Assembly (NCBI RefSeq): GCF_905163445.1
Contig: NC_053195.1
Span: 9,042,501-9,106,500, forward strand
DNA: 64,000 nucleotides
Reading direction: 5' to 3'
Source: Pararge aegeria
Lineage: Eukaryota > Arthropoda > Insecta > Lepidoptera > Nymphalidae
Shown here piece by piece: positions 11,758 to 23,254 of the stretch. The notes under the pieces were generated by a model. It worked only from the letters and a program-made list of their open reading frames with translations, did no database searches and was not told the origin of the DNA. Made by a program: the position numbers and the translations under genes. Position 1 is the stretch's first letter, and each line of letters starts with the position of its first letter.

Positions 11758-12867
11758 GAATAGTTTCCAGAGTATTTTGAGTAGGTAGTCTCTCGTGTCG
11801 TTAGAACAATAAATTATACCAATTTATGGTAGGTAAGCTTTGAGTAACTCAAGTCTTAAACCGAGAATGCAGTAAGTATTCCTTTGTAGTAACAATGACA
11901 GTTTATTTGGTAAATTTATGTAGCTGAGAAATATGCAATTACTAGTTACTGACTCGTTAATTTCTAGGATGATACAATACTAATTTAGCCTGATACAAAG
12001 AGCCAGAAATCTATAGAGATAGCTTATGACACGTATTTATTAAAAAAAATAACACTAGTATTTATATTTATAACAGAGAAAAGATAATTTAATTATTAGG
12101 TACCCATATCTGCATCTATTAGTCAGTTAAAAAAAAAAAACATGTGCTTTTTGTTAGTTATTCAAACTCCTCAGGTAATATACTCGTAGATCTAGTTAAT
12201 AATATATTCAGTTATAGTCCAAGTGTGCTCACATTATTGATCGCTCTCAAAAGAACAAAAAAAATCTATTTTATTGTTCTGCAAGTACCTCTGTCAGTAA
12301 AACCAGTCTCTGTATCGTTGATTACGTTTGGTTGTTGACAAAACACCTACGATAACAATCCGCTAAACATTATACGTAACATGTGTGGCACCGTTCAAGG
12401 CGCTAAATAACAATTATTAGAGTACGCATATATTTTTATCTAACATTCGTTATTTCGACCAACCAGTTTTATAATAAGTAGGTAGTGGTTGTCTTATTTC
12501 TAGATCAAGGCGAGCCACGGCCGGCCAGTCGCTATACCAGTTTCTAGTACTCACACAGTATCCGCAATTCGCGAACACTTTGTTTATAAATATTAATCTA
12601 GGGAGTTGGGAAATTCATTTGATAACATTAGTCTGGCAGCTAACGAATTGCCAGTGGGAGGAAATTGAACCGGAATTGACACTGGTCTGGTCTGGTCCAT
12701 TTATTGAACTGGAATTATATTTTAAAAACTTTAAAGAATTCAACAAACCTCTGCCGATTCTTTTACGATTTTAGAGATATTTAACAAACTTTGAAAAGTT
12801 TAATAAATATTACTAACTTTTGTGTTAACGATTATACTTACATAAAAATCTCCCTACGACGATTCTT

Positions 12868-13105
12868 CCTTTTGACGACCTCCCTGGTGCATCGGTGAGC
12901 GCTGTTGTTTAAAGTTGCATGCCCAGGGTTCGATTTCCGGCAAGGGCAATTCGGAAATTTATAATTTCTGAATATTTTTTAGTCAGGTCTGGTGGGAGGA
13001 TTCGGTCGTGACTAGTACCGAAAAAGACGCGCCGCTGGTAAAACCGATTAGGGGTACGGTTTTAATGTACCTGTCATATTCCCCAACGAGTAAGATTGCA
13101 GTGCT
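12868..13105 (+). mobile_element. tRNA-derived SINE, second family, near full length
   Basis: The pol III head reads GACCTCCCTGGTGCATCGGT and GGTGAGCGCTG, with B box GGGTTCGATTTCC. The body follows with GGGCAATTCGG, TTATAATTTCTGAAT, GGTCTGGTGGGAGGATTCGG, GACTAGTACC and AAAACCGATTAGGGGTA, ending in AGATTGCAGTGC. Partial copies lie at 7437, 26880, 29745, 34078, 37890, 41310, 45205, 56115, 56370 and 57360. Confidence 0.75.
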
Positions 13106-13109
13106 AACT

Positions 13110-16085
13110 TCAGAGCTAACTTCCAGTGGTCTACAAAAAAGGAAAAACAAATAAGTAGTTTTTGTGTCTAGATTTTAAAAGAGACCGAGTTTTTTCTATG
13201 GATTTCCATTTTCACTGACAAAACCGCTGTTTAAAATGTATTCTGTCTTATGTTGTATTGAATTAGCGTGGTGGTTCTCTGTTTAGTAGGAATATAATTA
13301 ACCGCAATTTTACGGCTGTATTTAATATTGCCCCGGTGCAATCTAAGGGTGAGCAAACTGGACAACTTGCCTCAAGCAGCACTTTTAGCTGAAACTCATG
13401 TGTAAAACTTCATACGTTTTAAATACTAGAAACGCAGCCTGTAAACGCAGTGTTTGTGGGATGCGTCTAGTAAAAAATATGCATAATAATTATATGTTAA
13501 CGAGTTTTAGTATGATAATCAATCCCAAATGGCAAATGTCAAATTTTGAGTATTACTTGGAAGAATGATAGATCCGGGGCTGCGCTTGCAATGTGTCGTA
13601 GGTCTTGGTTTATTGCATTTGTTACACATTGAACCCTGCGCTGTTCAAAAATTTATTCTGTCTTATGTTGTGCTTCCTGGAATTTTGGGGTTGAAGACAT
13701 TTTTGACAATGACGTGATTCAGTAAATGCCGTGTGTACTGCACTGTTCCAGTATTACTGCGAGATAGTATTAACATAGATTTTTATATATATCTTTCGTA
13801 GTTCAGTATTATGTATGTTAGTCGAAGGAAGATATATAAAATTAAGGTGTTTCACTCACTGTTGAACACTGGCCCTATATCTTATACAATGAGGGATTTA
13901 AATTAGAGGAGTATAAGACCAGCCGCCAATTCCAATATGGCACTTACATGTTGGTGGTCTTAATACTCACAGTAACTCTTAGATAAAGGATTTAATGACC
14001 GATTAATTAAGATGTTCCCTAAGACACGGATGAAGGTTAAATAATAAATTCGAGCGGTAGGCCTATCCAGTTACTACCCAGTAGTAAAGTTGCCTAACCA
14101 ACGCATCGATTTCTTCGCTCTCCTACAACTCTCCAGCCTTTAAGATCTTTGTTTTTTTTTAGGTACCTTGTCGGACCTATCAGATGTTAAGCCTCGTGTG
14201 CCAGTAATTAAACCAGCAACAACGTTCTTTAGACCAGAACACAGTAATCTATCTGCTTAGCGATAGAAATAATCATTACAGCTTGTATTACTTTCCCGGA
14301 TGAGCTCAACAAAAAGATCTCCTACTATATCGATTCCACACTCTTTGTGCGAACAGCGTTTAATACGCTTTAACTGCATAAAAAATAGGTTGTGTACCGA
14401 GACCATAAATTAATATCGCCGCTTTAATAGATTGTTAGTTAATCTGTGTCGACATAGATTCGATTTATTAAAACTCCTTTTATAGAGATAGTAAATGACA
14501 CGGTAAACAAGCTCGTAAATACAATAACTAAGGATATCCTTAATGAATTATTGTGAGGGCTTTGTTTAATACTTTTTAACCCGACTGTTAATACTAACTC
14601 TTTAAATGTAGACGAATGTTGCGTTATGAATCTACAAATAGTATTCGTCCGGACTGCACTCAATAGTGAACAACGGGATCATCCATTTATCACGTAATCG
14701 TTGAAAGGAGCTGGAGGGCAGGAGGTTTTTAAAAAATCATAAAATTTTACCAGAAGTAAGGCGGTGTATTGAGATATCATTAGTATTTCCTTATTCGCTA
14801 AACGCGCGATTTCTAAAACGAAAAGTGGCGTGTGAGTTTGTGCTTAATTTTATTGAATTATTTTTTTTAGATTTTCCACTGTGTAGGACTACGACTTCAC
14901 TTTCGGAGGGGTGAGTTCGATTTAAAAATATTAGAATATTATGGAATTGCTATGTTTGTGTGTATTATATGTATTTTTACGATGTCCTTCTGAACTACTT
15001 ATTTAACTTGCTTAAAAAGTTGTCATGCTCGTTGCGTTTCGCGGCAATCTATGACAAACAATATATACAAAAACAAAATTTCATACATTATCCTTCTTAT
15101 TTATTATACGTGGCATAACGTCAGAATAATTACGCAGTGTTTTTTGTTAAACCTTTACTGACAGTAACTTTCAAATGCCAAAACGTAACTGCGTAACTAC
15201 TCCAACATTACACACCTTCTGTCAATAGGGTGTTTAGGTTCATTTACTTTTAAAGAAATTACTAAAGTTACTGAACATATTAGTAGAGTAACTGCTACCG
15301 AGCTACTGTGTACGAGCTATATATTTGCAAAATTTAATCAAGCTTAGATTTGTTTGACGACTAGTACCTACTTAAGAACCATAGTTAAGATGTTTTACGC
15401 GAGTACTGCTCTCAGTTGCTTTTGCAGATAAATAAGTGTCCTATTTAAGAAAGTAAGTCTTCCCCAAAAGTAATTTGCATTCTAGAGACAGTGCAGTGTT
15501 TTAAGCAAACAAAGCTAACAAACAAACTAACAAACAGACGCACTAACGCATTTATAATATTTCTTTATGGATGAATAATGAAATTAATAGACCCTCGTAC
15601 TTAATTAAATCGAGCGAAGGAAGTGGGCTGGTCACTTCTCGGGCGAGGTTTTTATACAATGTTTTTTGCAGCGTACAACCTTGAAACGCTGTCCGGTCAC
15701 ATTCACTCGCGGAAATTGTTACATATTAAATTGTATTGTGGTATTTAAAAAAGTACCTACTGTGCGTATAGTCTTTTTTGTCGATCGGCAAGTTATTTTT
15801 AGTTTGGATTGTTAATTGTTTCTTACCTTTTGAGCAGAGACGTAGGAATGTTCTTTAGGAGTACACAGATTCTATTCCTGTTAATGTTATGAAAGTGGAT
15901 GTTGACGACATTTAGAATGGAGATAGGTACATTTTACCCCGAGAAATGCAAAAGTTCTCGCAGGAACCGAATTTTAGTATTATAAACGAGACGTGTTTTA
16001 AAGTTCAATGTGTTTAAAAAAAACTAAATCAGAATTGACGGAGATCCGGAATTGATAGCGAGGCAAAAAAATAAAGTGAAGGATA
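13110..16085. other. Gene-free stretch
   Basis: No gene found. A fragment near 14208-14300 (CAGCAACAACGTTCTTTAGA, then TACTTTCCCGGATGAGCTC) belongs to a dispersed LINE 3' end also seen at 23440, 31690 and 45770. Confidence 0.5.
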
Positions 16086-16091
16086 TTCTTA

Positions 16092-16370
16092 GACGGCCGA
16101 TTGGCGCAGTGGGCAGCTACCTTGCTTGCTGAGCCCAAGGCTGTGGGTTCGATTCCCGCAACTGGAATATATTTGTGTGATGAACATGAATGTTTTTCAG
16201 TGTCTAGATCTATATGTATATTATTATTATTTATGTATATTACTCATAAAAATCTTCATCAGTCATCACTCATCTTATTACCCATAACACAAGCTACGCT
16301 TACTTTGCGTTTAGGTGGCGATGTGTGTATTTTCGTAGTATATTTATCTATTTATTTACCTTTTCCTAAG
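16092..16370 (+). mobile_element. tRNA-derived SINE (Metulj-like), full length
   Basis: GACGGCCGATTGGCGCAGTG head, B box GTGGGTTCGATTCCCGC, body TTGTGTGATGAACATGAATG, ACCCATAACACAAGCTACGC, GGTGGCGATGTGTGTATT and a (TATT)n end. It keeps the A box (TGGCGCAGTGG) better than the 8414 copy. The long open frame through it is fortuitous. Confidence 0.8.
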
Positions 16371-16374
16371 TTAA

Positions 16375-18720
16375 AATACGACCTATTAATATTCCAATCA
16401 TTTATATAGTTCCACCTGTCACGTTATATGTCTGTCTTTAATATCTCGCAAGTTAAATTTAGCTAACATCCCGATATCCGATTAAGCGGTTTTCATGCGA
16501 CATATTTATATGGAACAATTTAAGTTTTGTTTTGTTAATTGATGCCATGTATTAAATTAATCAAGAGCCTTTATAGAAAATACGAATTTACTCAAACCTA
16601 AAATAATAAAAAATTTCGTTTGCACAGCAAAAGCAACTTAAAATAATATAAAAGTATAAGTAACTTAATCCTTTTTCACACTCTACTTATATCAAGAGGT
16701 GAAACCGAGGGACAGAGAAGGTTGGAGAGGGCTACATCGACGTAAACTTAGCTCTTAAGTTAAAAAAGAGACTGACCTAACTAAATATGGTATCTTCCAA
16801 TTTTTCTACAGTACTACGAAAAAAATAAAAAATAGGGGTAAATATAAGGTATTTTGTAACACGTCTCTGGTGTGTCGAGGAACTCACGTTTTGTGTTTGT
16901 TTTCTCCATTTTACCCTCATATTTCAACCTATTTATTTTCTTATTTTCAGCTAAGATAAAAGATAAAATATCTGAGATTTTTCATTGTTTTTTTCGTAGA
17001 ATAGGCTTCACATGTTTACTTAAAGAAGTCTTTCTTAATGAATAATCCTGTGTCATCGTCAATAAATTATCTAAGTTTTCACGAGCGTAGGAAATCCATA
17101 CTAATATTATAAACTTTATATATATAATAATTTTCGTCTCAGCTTGTCCACCGATCTTGATGAAATTAAGCCGCTTATTAATTAGAGATATCTCGCATTC
17201 TGGTTACAGACTGATAGATTTAGGTTGATACTATTAATACCTCGTGGGATTCCAAAAACCAAAATAAAAGCACTAAGCCAAAAGTCGCAGCCATCAGCTA
17301 GTAAGAATAAAATGGGAAAATGGTACATAGTAATATCTTCATCATCATCATCATAAACGAATAATTTTTTTTTTTTAATCTATATTTGGTACTAAGGGAC
17401 TTATTAAACAAATAAATAAAAAATACACCCCACGGTTGGCTGGCTGTCACGAATATTATACTAAACATAATCGTTGGTAACAGGAAATGTCAACAACTTT
17501 TATTTTTGTCGTGAAAATTAGGTCCCCGACTGATGATGGGCTCTCATGCACGTCATTTTGCTTGTTCACACTGTATCCGCATTTTCTTACTAATTAAAGA
17601 AATTAAAACAAATTAATTTTTAACAAACAAATAAATAATAATATACAAAATTTTGATATAATTATTCCGTTAGATGCTTTCAATTAGTACTTATTGTATT
17701 GGTGTTATACATAAAACCAATGAAAAAATGCTTCATTGATAGTCTATAACAGTCCACTGATGGACTGAAGTACTCTCTCAACGGGAAGTTTGCTCATTAT
17801 CGAAACCTTCCCGCCTTCCCGCGAGTGTCGTACGTACGTATGACATCCGCGGGAAGATCAGCGGTAGTGACTATTCTGATCTGCCATCACCACACGCACA
17901 CAGAATAAGCGCTTAATTTGATTGAATTATACAATGTTTAGAAAGAATAGGTAAGTAAATATTTTTAAGTGAGATTTTCATTCATTCTATTCTCATATTC
18001 ATCAAAAACAACTCACGTCACCCGTGCGTATTAGACCGGTTAGCTATGTACATTGAGTGCGTGGGCTGGCACCGTTATTCAAGTTCAAGACATGTATGTT
18101 TACGTTCTGACGTAATATGGTGAGTGCCTTTAGCATTCAGAAATCACCAAGATTATCTCGCCCCATCACAGCAAATTATCATAAGATGTTAACGAACTGC
18201 ATCATCCTAGCGCCTATAAGTTCACATTTTTCTAATTAGGAACAAGAAAAAATGCTTTGAAAATTCACTTATTGACTCTTAAACATCCTACCAACTATCA
18301 TCCTACATAGAGTGCTGAAAATTTGAATGGAGGATATGCAGATTTGAAGGATCATGTATAAATGCGTAATTTAATTGAATTACCTGTGCAATAAGAATTC
18401 AGAAATCTGATTTAATTTTCCAGTTTACTGTTTTAAAATTCATTTCATTAGTAGGTTTTCGGAATATAAATGTATCTATCCTATGTCGTTTTTAATTTGT
18501 TAAGACACCAATAAATTGTAGAAGATATATAGAAAATCGTAAAAAAATCCTTTTATCATTATTAGCACGAAGGGATACAACGAAATTGCTTTTTTGATCT
18601 CAGTACCATATGAAGCGTGTTTTTTTGAGATATAAAGTAGCCTATGTCACTTAGATCTCTTATAGTTAATGTGATAGAACTTCAGTACATTTTAAGTTAA
18701 GAAATTTATATTATATCCTT
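16375..18720. other. Gene-free stretch with Helitron-like and LINE debris
   Basis: Near 17098-17290, ACTAATATTATAAACTTTAT followed by CTCAGCTTGTCCACCGATC looks like a decayed Helitron-type 5' end. Near 17740-17900, GTCTATAACAGTCCACTGAT and CCGCGGGAAGATCAGCGGTA match a dispersed LINE-type sequence. There is no gene. Confidence 0.45.
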
Positions 18721-18727
18721 TAACAGT

Positions 18728-18850
18728 GAAGGAAAACATCGTGAGGAAACTTGCATGCCTGAGTTCTCCATAATGTCCTCAAATTGCTGGTGAAGTCTAC
18801 GAATACGCGTTTGTCCACCAGCGTGATGGATTATGGCTATAATGTTGGGG
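18728..18850 (+). mobile_element. SINE/LINE 3' fragment
   Basis: GTGAAGGAAAACATCGTGAG followed by GAAACTTGCATGCCTGAG and CTCCATAATGTCCTCAAA. It is the same family as 495-660 and 53840-54035. Confidence 0.6.
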
Positions 18851-18854
18851 AACA

Positions 18855-19835
18855 CACAACAAGGATCCTTTTAGTGATAATAAATAACTGTTTATATAGG
18901 AACACGTTTACATTAAGTATTAGTTTTACATTGCCGTTAGTAGCTTTAAGGTTTCGAAGTTGAGATCCAGTATTTATGTAAGATATGTTATTCATCGTTC
19001 CTGTTTAGTCTCCAAGTGGTTAAATGAAGACAATAAATAAGATGATACATAGTTTTCAGACTCAAAACTAGCTTGTAATCTGTAATCTTATATCGCGCAC
19101 ACTGCGCCTAATTTTTTTTCTGATGCACGAAGATTGTACAAATTGCAATAAGCGTTTTAAAGGCGCTTCTTGAAATCATATTTAAGCCTTTCGATTCGTA
19201 CTTTGTGATATAATCCGTACCTACGTACACTTACGTGGGCAACATTGACACTAGGATTAGAATATCTTATATAAGACTTTATAGATAAGCGTTACAATGA
19301 TGAATAATGATATTCATCATTGTAACCGTAGTACTAAATCAGAGGGTTAAGTTTGCATGACGAAATTGTACAAGTTATCAAAAATTCTAAGCGGACAGGG
19401 TTGCGGGCAACCGCTAGCAATAAAATAACCATTCTGCGAATACAATCTAAAATTACTTTAACAGCTGCGTTAATTTTTTCTTCCCCTGTAAATATATTGG
19501 ACGAAATAAAAATAAACCTGGATTGTAAAGTTCAGTGACCGACCTATTTAAGGGAATAGCTGTTTGCTTATTTCATAAAAGGAAAACAATACGAAAGAAA
19601 GTGCGAATTAGGTTCTGGAAATTTGAAAAGGTAAGGGATGCTAATTTAATTAAGATTAATTGAATTATAATGGAAAGGGATAGCTGGGTTATTTAAAATT
19701 ATTCGTGTAAAAAGCAGAATAAAATAAGCATTGGATTTCTACAATATTGTATAGTAGTTGATAAACTAATTTATTGAAAGAGTGTGTTCCTTAAATTTTA
19801 ATGAGGTGTGTGTGTTTGTTTTGTTGATAGTGAGA
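18855..19835. other. Gene-free stretch
   Basis: Holds a perfect 16-bp hairpin at 19291-19326 (GTTACAATGATGAATA and its complement, loop ATGA). GTTGCGGGCAACCGCTAGCA near 19400-19420 resembles a Helitron 3' end. No gene recognised. Confidence 0.5.
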
Positions 19836-19839
19836 TCTC

Positions 19840-19990
19840 GCATAATAGCGGGCGATGATAGAGTTATGCTTGGAGTATCTCTACGTGATCAAATGAGGAG
19901 ATCCGTCGAAGAGCTAGAGTTAACGAAATCGCTCAACGAGTTGCTAAGTGAAGTTGCGATGGGTGGGTGGGTTGATATTATGATTATGAT
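19840..19990 (+). mobile_element. Decayed RTE reverse-transcriptase C-terminal segment
   Basis: The open frame reads DDRVMLGVSLRDQMRR followed by a degraded segment. ERxMLGVSLRDxIRN is a conserved phrase late in RTE-clade reverse transcriptases. Downstream codons are scrambled and it ends in a GAT-rich tail. It is a remnant, not a functional gene. Confidence 0.55.
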
Positions 19991-19994
19991 ATGA

Positions 19995-20955
19995 GGATGA
20001 CTAGCAATATTTCACATACAAAGGTATTGAATAATGTTAAAAAAGTACTACAGTGGGTTTGAAATAATAGAATAGCTATTCTACTACCCAAAATACTCAA
20101 AATAATTAAGACTTTTTTAAAAAAGGTTTTGATTTTCCTCACTAGTGAGCTTAAAAATATACAGTAACATATTCATTCAATGGCCTTATGTATAAATGCC
20201 TGACATCTCGAAAGAAGGTCCTCTTCCGTTGGACCTAAAAGGATTTTGGCTTCTGTAAGTAAGTAAACAAAAGTAATTGAACACTTAAATGTTTATCAAT
20301 GAAATGAAATTCATAAAAATGAGCAAAACTATTTATTGCGTACAAAAAATAATCACGAATTTTACACCATGCTGGTTTAATCTTATATTCAAAGTAGCCA
20401 TTAACCTATTAAATAATTTCTGTTGATCTACAGAACTATCCAAACTTTGAACCCTGTTTACACATATGAATAAATCTATAATGTTATGAACCCTCACTTC
20501 ATGTAAGTGTGTCTAAAGGTTTATATGTGTAAACATATAAACGAGAACCAACTGAAGCTCATAACTTGTCTAATTTACTGTGTTAAACCAATATGAATTT
20601 CTCGAAAAGCCTTAGTAATCTTGCGTAATGTTTCGACTTGACAGATTCAAAGTATAGACCTTTTGTATACAGTTTCTTCCATACATAATTCGTTACCAAA
20701 TCTTGTAAATTACAAATTCATGATAGACTGGAGTCTCATTTTTCAAAAATGAATGCCAGATTCGGAATACGGGATTTCGAAGATTCCTGGGTAAGACAAA
20801 ATATTGTATTCGGTTAGTTTTTCTGTCATAACAAAAATTCAGTACCAGTCTGGAATTAAGAACAAAGTAAGTTCAGTTCTTTAAGTTGAAACCTCTGTGT
20901 CTCTAATACCTTAGGCTATTACTATATGCCAATGTAATAACATGAGATTCTGTTG
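19995..20955. other. Gene-free stretch
   Basis: AT-rich; nothing recognised. Confidence 0.5.
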
Positions 20956-20959
20956 GTGG

Positions 20960-21150
20960 TGCTTTGAATAAATAAATAAATAAATTACCCGGCTAAGTTT
21001 GCTGTGGTCTCTTCTTAGACCAGGGCGCGTTTGGAACCATCGTAGCTTTAGGATTAAGGTGGCGAACGAAGTTTTCACCATTTCCTCACAATTATTATGT
21101 AAACATATATGCGTGAATTCTTCATACGCCTGTGGTATAAATATTTGCAT
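20960..21150 (+). mobile_element. Dispersed 3' tail element
   Basis: (AAAT)n then GGCTAAGTTTGCTGTGGTC, AGACCAGGGCGCGTTTGGA and GGTGGCGAACGAAGTTTTCA. It is homologous to 8690-8870 and 37095-37258. Confidence 0.65.
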
Positions 21151-21154
21151 GAAA

Positions 21155-21580
21155 ACGTTGCTCTACCCCTAGGTAGGTAGCAACTCTAGTATTCCATAGT
21201 CTAAAAAAACTTTCAGCTTTCCCGGAATTTTTCTCTTTTCAGACTAACAAGGTAAATAGCATTATAACCTGTGATGGTATCCTAAAATTTCAACTTCAAT
21301 ACTTGTTTATAACCTTAACCTGTAACTCATCAGCTAATCAACAGCTAATTACAGTAGCTAGTAGTATCGTCAAGTTAAATATGTGTAAAATTTTCCGTTA
21401 CTAGTTAATTTTAGCTTCTATTCTTATAATAATACCTTAATATAATTATTGAAGTGAACGGTCCTTATTCGAACCAAGGTAAGCTCGGAGGTACTTAATT
21501 GTTAACTTAGTTATGGTATTAATATCTAACGCTGTAAGGTTTAATTTAGTAGATGGCGATTTTGGCCGATCAAGCCTACT
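21155..21580. other. Left border of the gene cluster, no gene
   Basis: Anonymous AT-rich DNA immediately upstream of the first cuticular-type gene. GAAGTGAACGGTCCTTATTC near 21450 has relatives upstream of later genes (near 30340 and 48205), so gene-proximal homology may begin here. Confidence 0.4.
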
Positions 21581-21711
21581 ACCCTTGCAGTGATTTTCTT
21601 TCCTACTATGAACAACCAACGCCCATAGTTCCTAACGTCACAAAGGTATTTGTGATAATGTTTACAAGTTCAACTAGTATAAAAGGTGGAGTTATCGGGG
21701 TATATGCATCA
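21581..21711 (+). promoter_or_regulatory. Promoter with upstream module
   Basis: ACCCTTGCAG and TTTTCTTTCCTACTATGA, then TAACGTCACAAAGGTATTTG (CRE-like core at 21633-21640), TATAAAA at 21678-21684 and a TCAGT initiator with predicted start A at 21711. This gives a 35-nt leader. The ATTGCATAG box of sister genes is shortened here to CATAGT. Confidence 0.75.
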
Positions 21712-21745
21712 GTTAGTTTCGGAACTAATAACAACACAGACCACA

Positions 21746-22291
21746 ATGTTCAAGCTGGTGGTGTTGTCTGTCGTGCTCGCCGTGGCGACCGCTAGCCCTA
21801 GCGGTATTTGGGGTGCTGGCTTGGCCGCTCCCCTCGCCGCTGGCTGGGGTGCACCCTGGGCCCATGCTGGACTCGGCCACGCTCCGTTGGCCGTAGCCGC
21901 ACCCATCGCTGCCGTGGCTGGTCCCGTCGGCGCATACAACTACAGAGGCCCGCTCTCTCTTGCCCCTGGTCAACCCGCCAACATCCTTGCTGCTGATGGC
22001 AGGCCCCTGGACACCCTAAGCGTAAACTTAGACCGCGCAGTACACTACACCGCCAAGGCAGTCGACGGCCACGGACACTGGCTGAAGAAGAGGTCTGTTG
22101 TGGCCGCTCCTTGGGCGGCTGCTCATTTGGCTGCTGCTCCCGTTGTAGGAGCCTGGGGTCACTCTGCTAGCTGGGTCGCTCCCGCCCCCGTCGCCGTCGC
22201 TGCCGCTGCTCCTTGGGGTCTCGCACACGGTGCACGTTTAGCTGCTCCTTGGGGTCTTGGACACGGCGCTCATGTTGGACACCTTTGGTGA
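21746..22291 (+). CDS. Cuticular-type secreted protein, single core, Ala/Trp-rich (181 aa)
   Basis: Putative structural cuticle protein. Residues 1-16 form a signal peptide (MFKLVVLSVVLAVATA, cleavage expected before SPSG). Residues 17-62 are an Ala/Gly/Pro/Trp-rich arm, and residues 63-107 hold the family core (NYRGPLSLAPGQPANIL, ADGRPLDTLSVNLDRAVHYTAKA). HWLKKRS is at 111-117. The tail has two copies of a APWGL(A/G)HGA phrase and ends GHLW. The start is chosen at the MFKL Met because it lies 35 nt after the predicted initiator; the in-frame Met at 21686 would lie at or before transcription start. There is no intron. A poly(A) region with AATATAAAG follows about 40 nt after the stop. Cuticle function is inferred from composition, signal peptide and clustering; no chitin-binding R&R motif is present. 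Confidence 0.85.
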   Translation: MFKLVVLSVVLAVATASPSGIWGAGLAAPLAAGWGAPWAHAGLGHAPLAVAAPIAAVAGPVGAYNYRGPLSLAPGQPANILAADGRPLDTLSVNLDRAVHYTAKAVDGHGHWLKKRSVVAAPWAAAHLAAAPVVGAWGHSASWVAPAPVAVAAAAPWGLAHGARLAAPWGLGHGAHVGHLW

Positions 22292-22453
22292 AGCACAACA
22301 GTCTAGGACCATATTAATTAAGACAATAATATAAAGAGAGTTACCTACTTACAGCTTTGTTTTATTGATTCGTCTTTATTTAAATACCACAACTTCTTTT
22401 TAAATATTGGATAGCAGCAATATTTTCTTTGCGGAATTCCATGATATGTTATA

Positions 22454-23115
22454 AAAATTAAGCTCAATTTGCTGTAATCCGCTAAAAACAGAAGAATCTG
22501 TCTGTTGCGGATGGTCCGGTGCCGAAGCAAAACGTGGGTAGAGGGAAAATTACCGCAGATATGTTTGGTGTGGAGTATAAAGATTGAAGAAATTACAACT
22601 TACACCATACAGATTCTCCTGCATTCGCGGAGTATAGTAAATTAACCAGCTACCAAAACATAGAAGTTCTTGTGTCTGATTCTTGTGTTATGATTAACGG
22701 TTAGAATAGAATAGAAAAGAAAAAAAACTTTATTGATTGAAACCTTATTGTAACCTTACTTATGAAAATTATGCTTAATTTGCTATACTCCGCGAAAACC
22801 AGGAGAATCTGTATGGTCTTATTTATAATTTCTTCAATCCTTATACTCCACACTAAATAGATCTTCGGCAATGTACCCTCTACGCACGTTTCTTTCCGAA
22901 ACCGGAGGATCCATATAAGATGTTGACTTTACAGTGAATAATTGTTGACTTAACAATTATTCATATTAAAAGCGATTAAGTTGTTGACAACCAAACAGAT
23001 CTTCAGCAATGATACATTGCCAAAGATCTGTTCTGGTGTGGAGTATAAGGATCGAAGAAATTATAAATAAGACCATACAGATTCTCCTGGTTTTCGCGGA
23101 GTATAGCAAATTAAG
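22454..23115. mobile_element. Palindromic MITE plus partial copies
   Basis: The arms at 22774-22875 and 23013-23115 are reverse complements over about 100 bp with only a few mismatches (key phrases TTTGCTATACTCCGCG, AGGAGAATCTGTATGG, CAGATCTT). A small hairpin TGAATAATTGTT/AACAATTATTCA lies between them at 22935-22963. Further partial arms lie at 22454-22505 and 22563-22645. A solo arm occurs at 3505-3595. There is no coding capacity. Confidence 0.75.
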
Positions 23116-23254
23116 TATATACATATACTCATATGTATGATTTATCTGTATATTATGTAGTAATAGTATACATAATGTATATCAATTCTTTATTTTTAAA
23201 TTGAATGTTGCACTATCCCGTTTTCAGTACTAAACATGCTTCATCAACCAAAGG

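Larger units (their letters stand above)
10880..12860. other. Gene-free stretch with two strong hairpins
   Basis: No gene recognised. Inverted repeats lie at 11554-11610 and 11720-11757. Open frames near 11.4, 12.2 and 12.6 kb are short, start-poor and without domain features. Confidence 0.5.

Noticed and set aside
12580..12774. Open frame of 64 codons
   Set aside because: No domain, signal peptide or start context; composition fits random AT-rich DNA.
19353..19538. Open frame of 61 codons
   Set aside because: Overlaps a Helitron-like end; no homology recognised and no initiator or splice context.
21686..21745. Upstream in-frame start giving a 20-residue longer protein
   Set aside because: It would lie between the TATA box and the predicted start of transcription, and would bury the signal peptide. 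The same applies to upstream starts of several sister genes.
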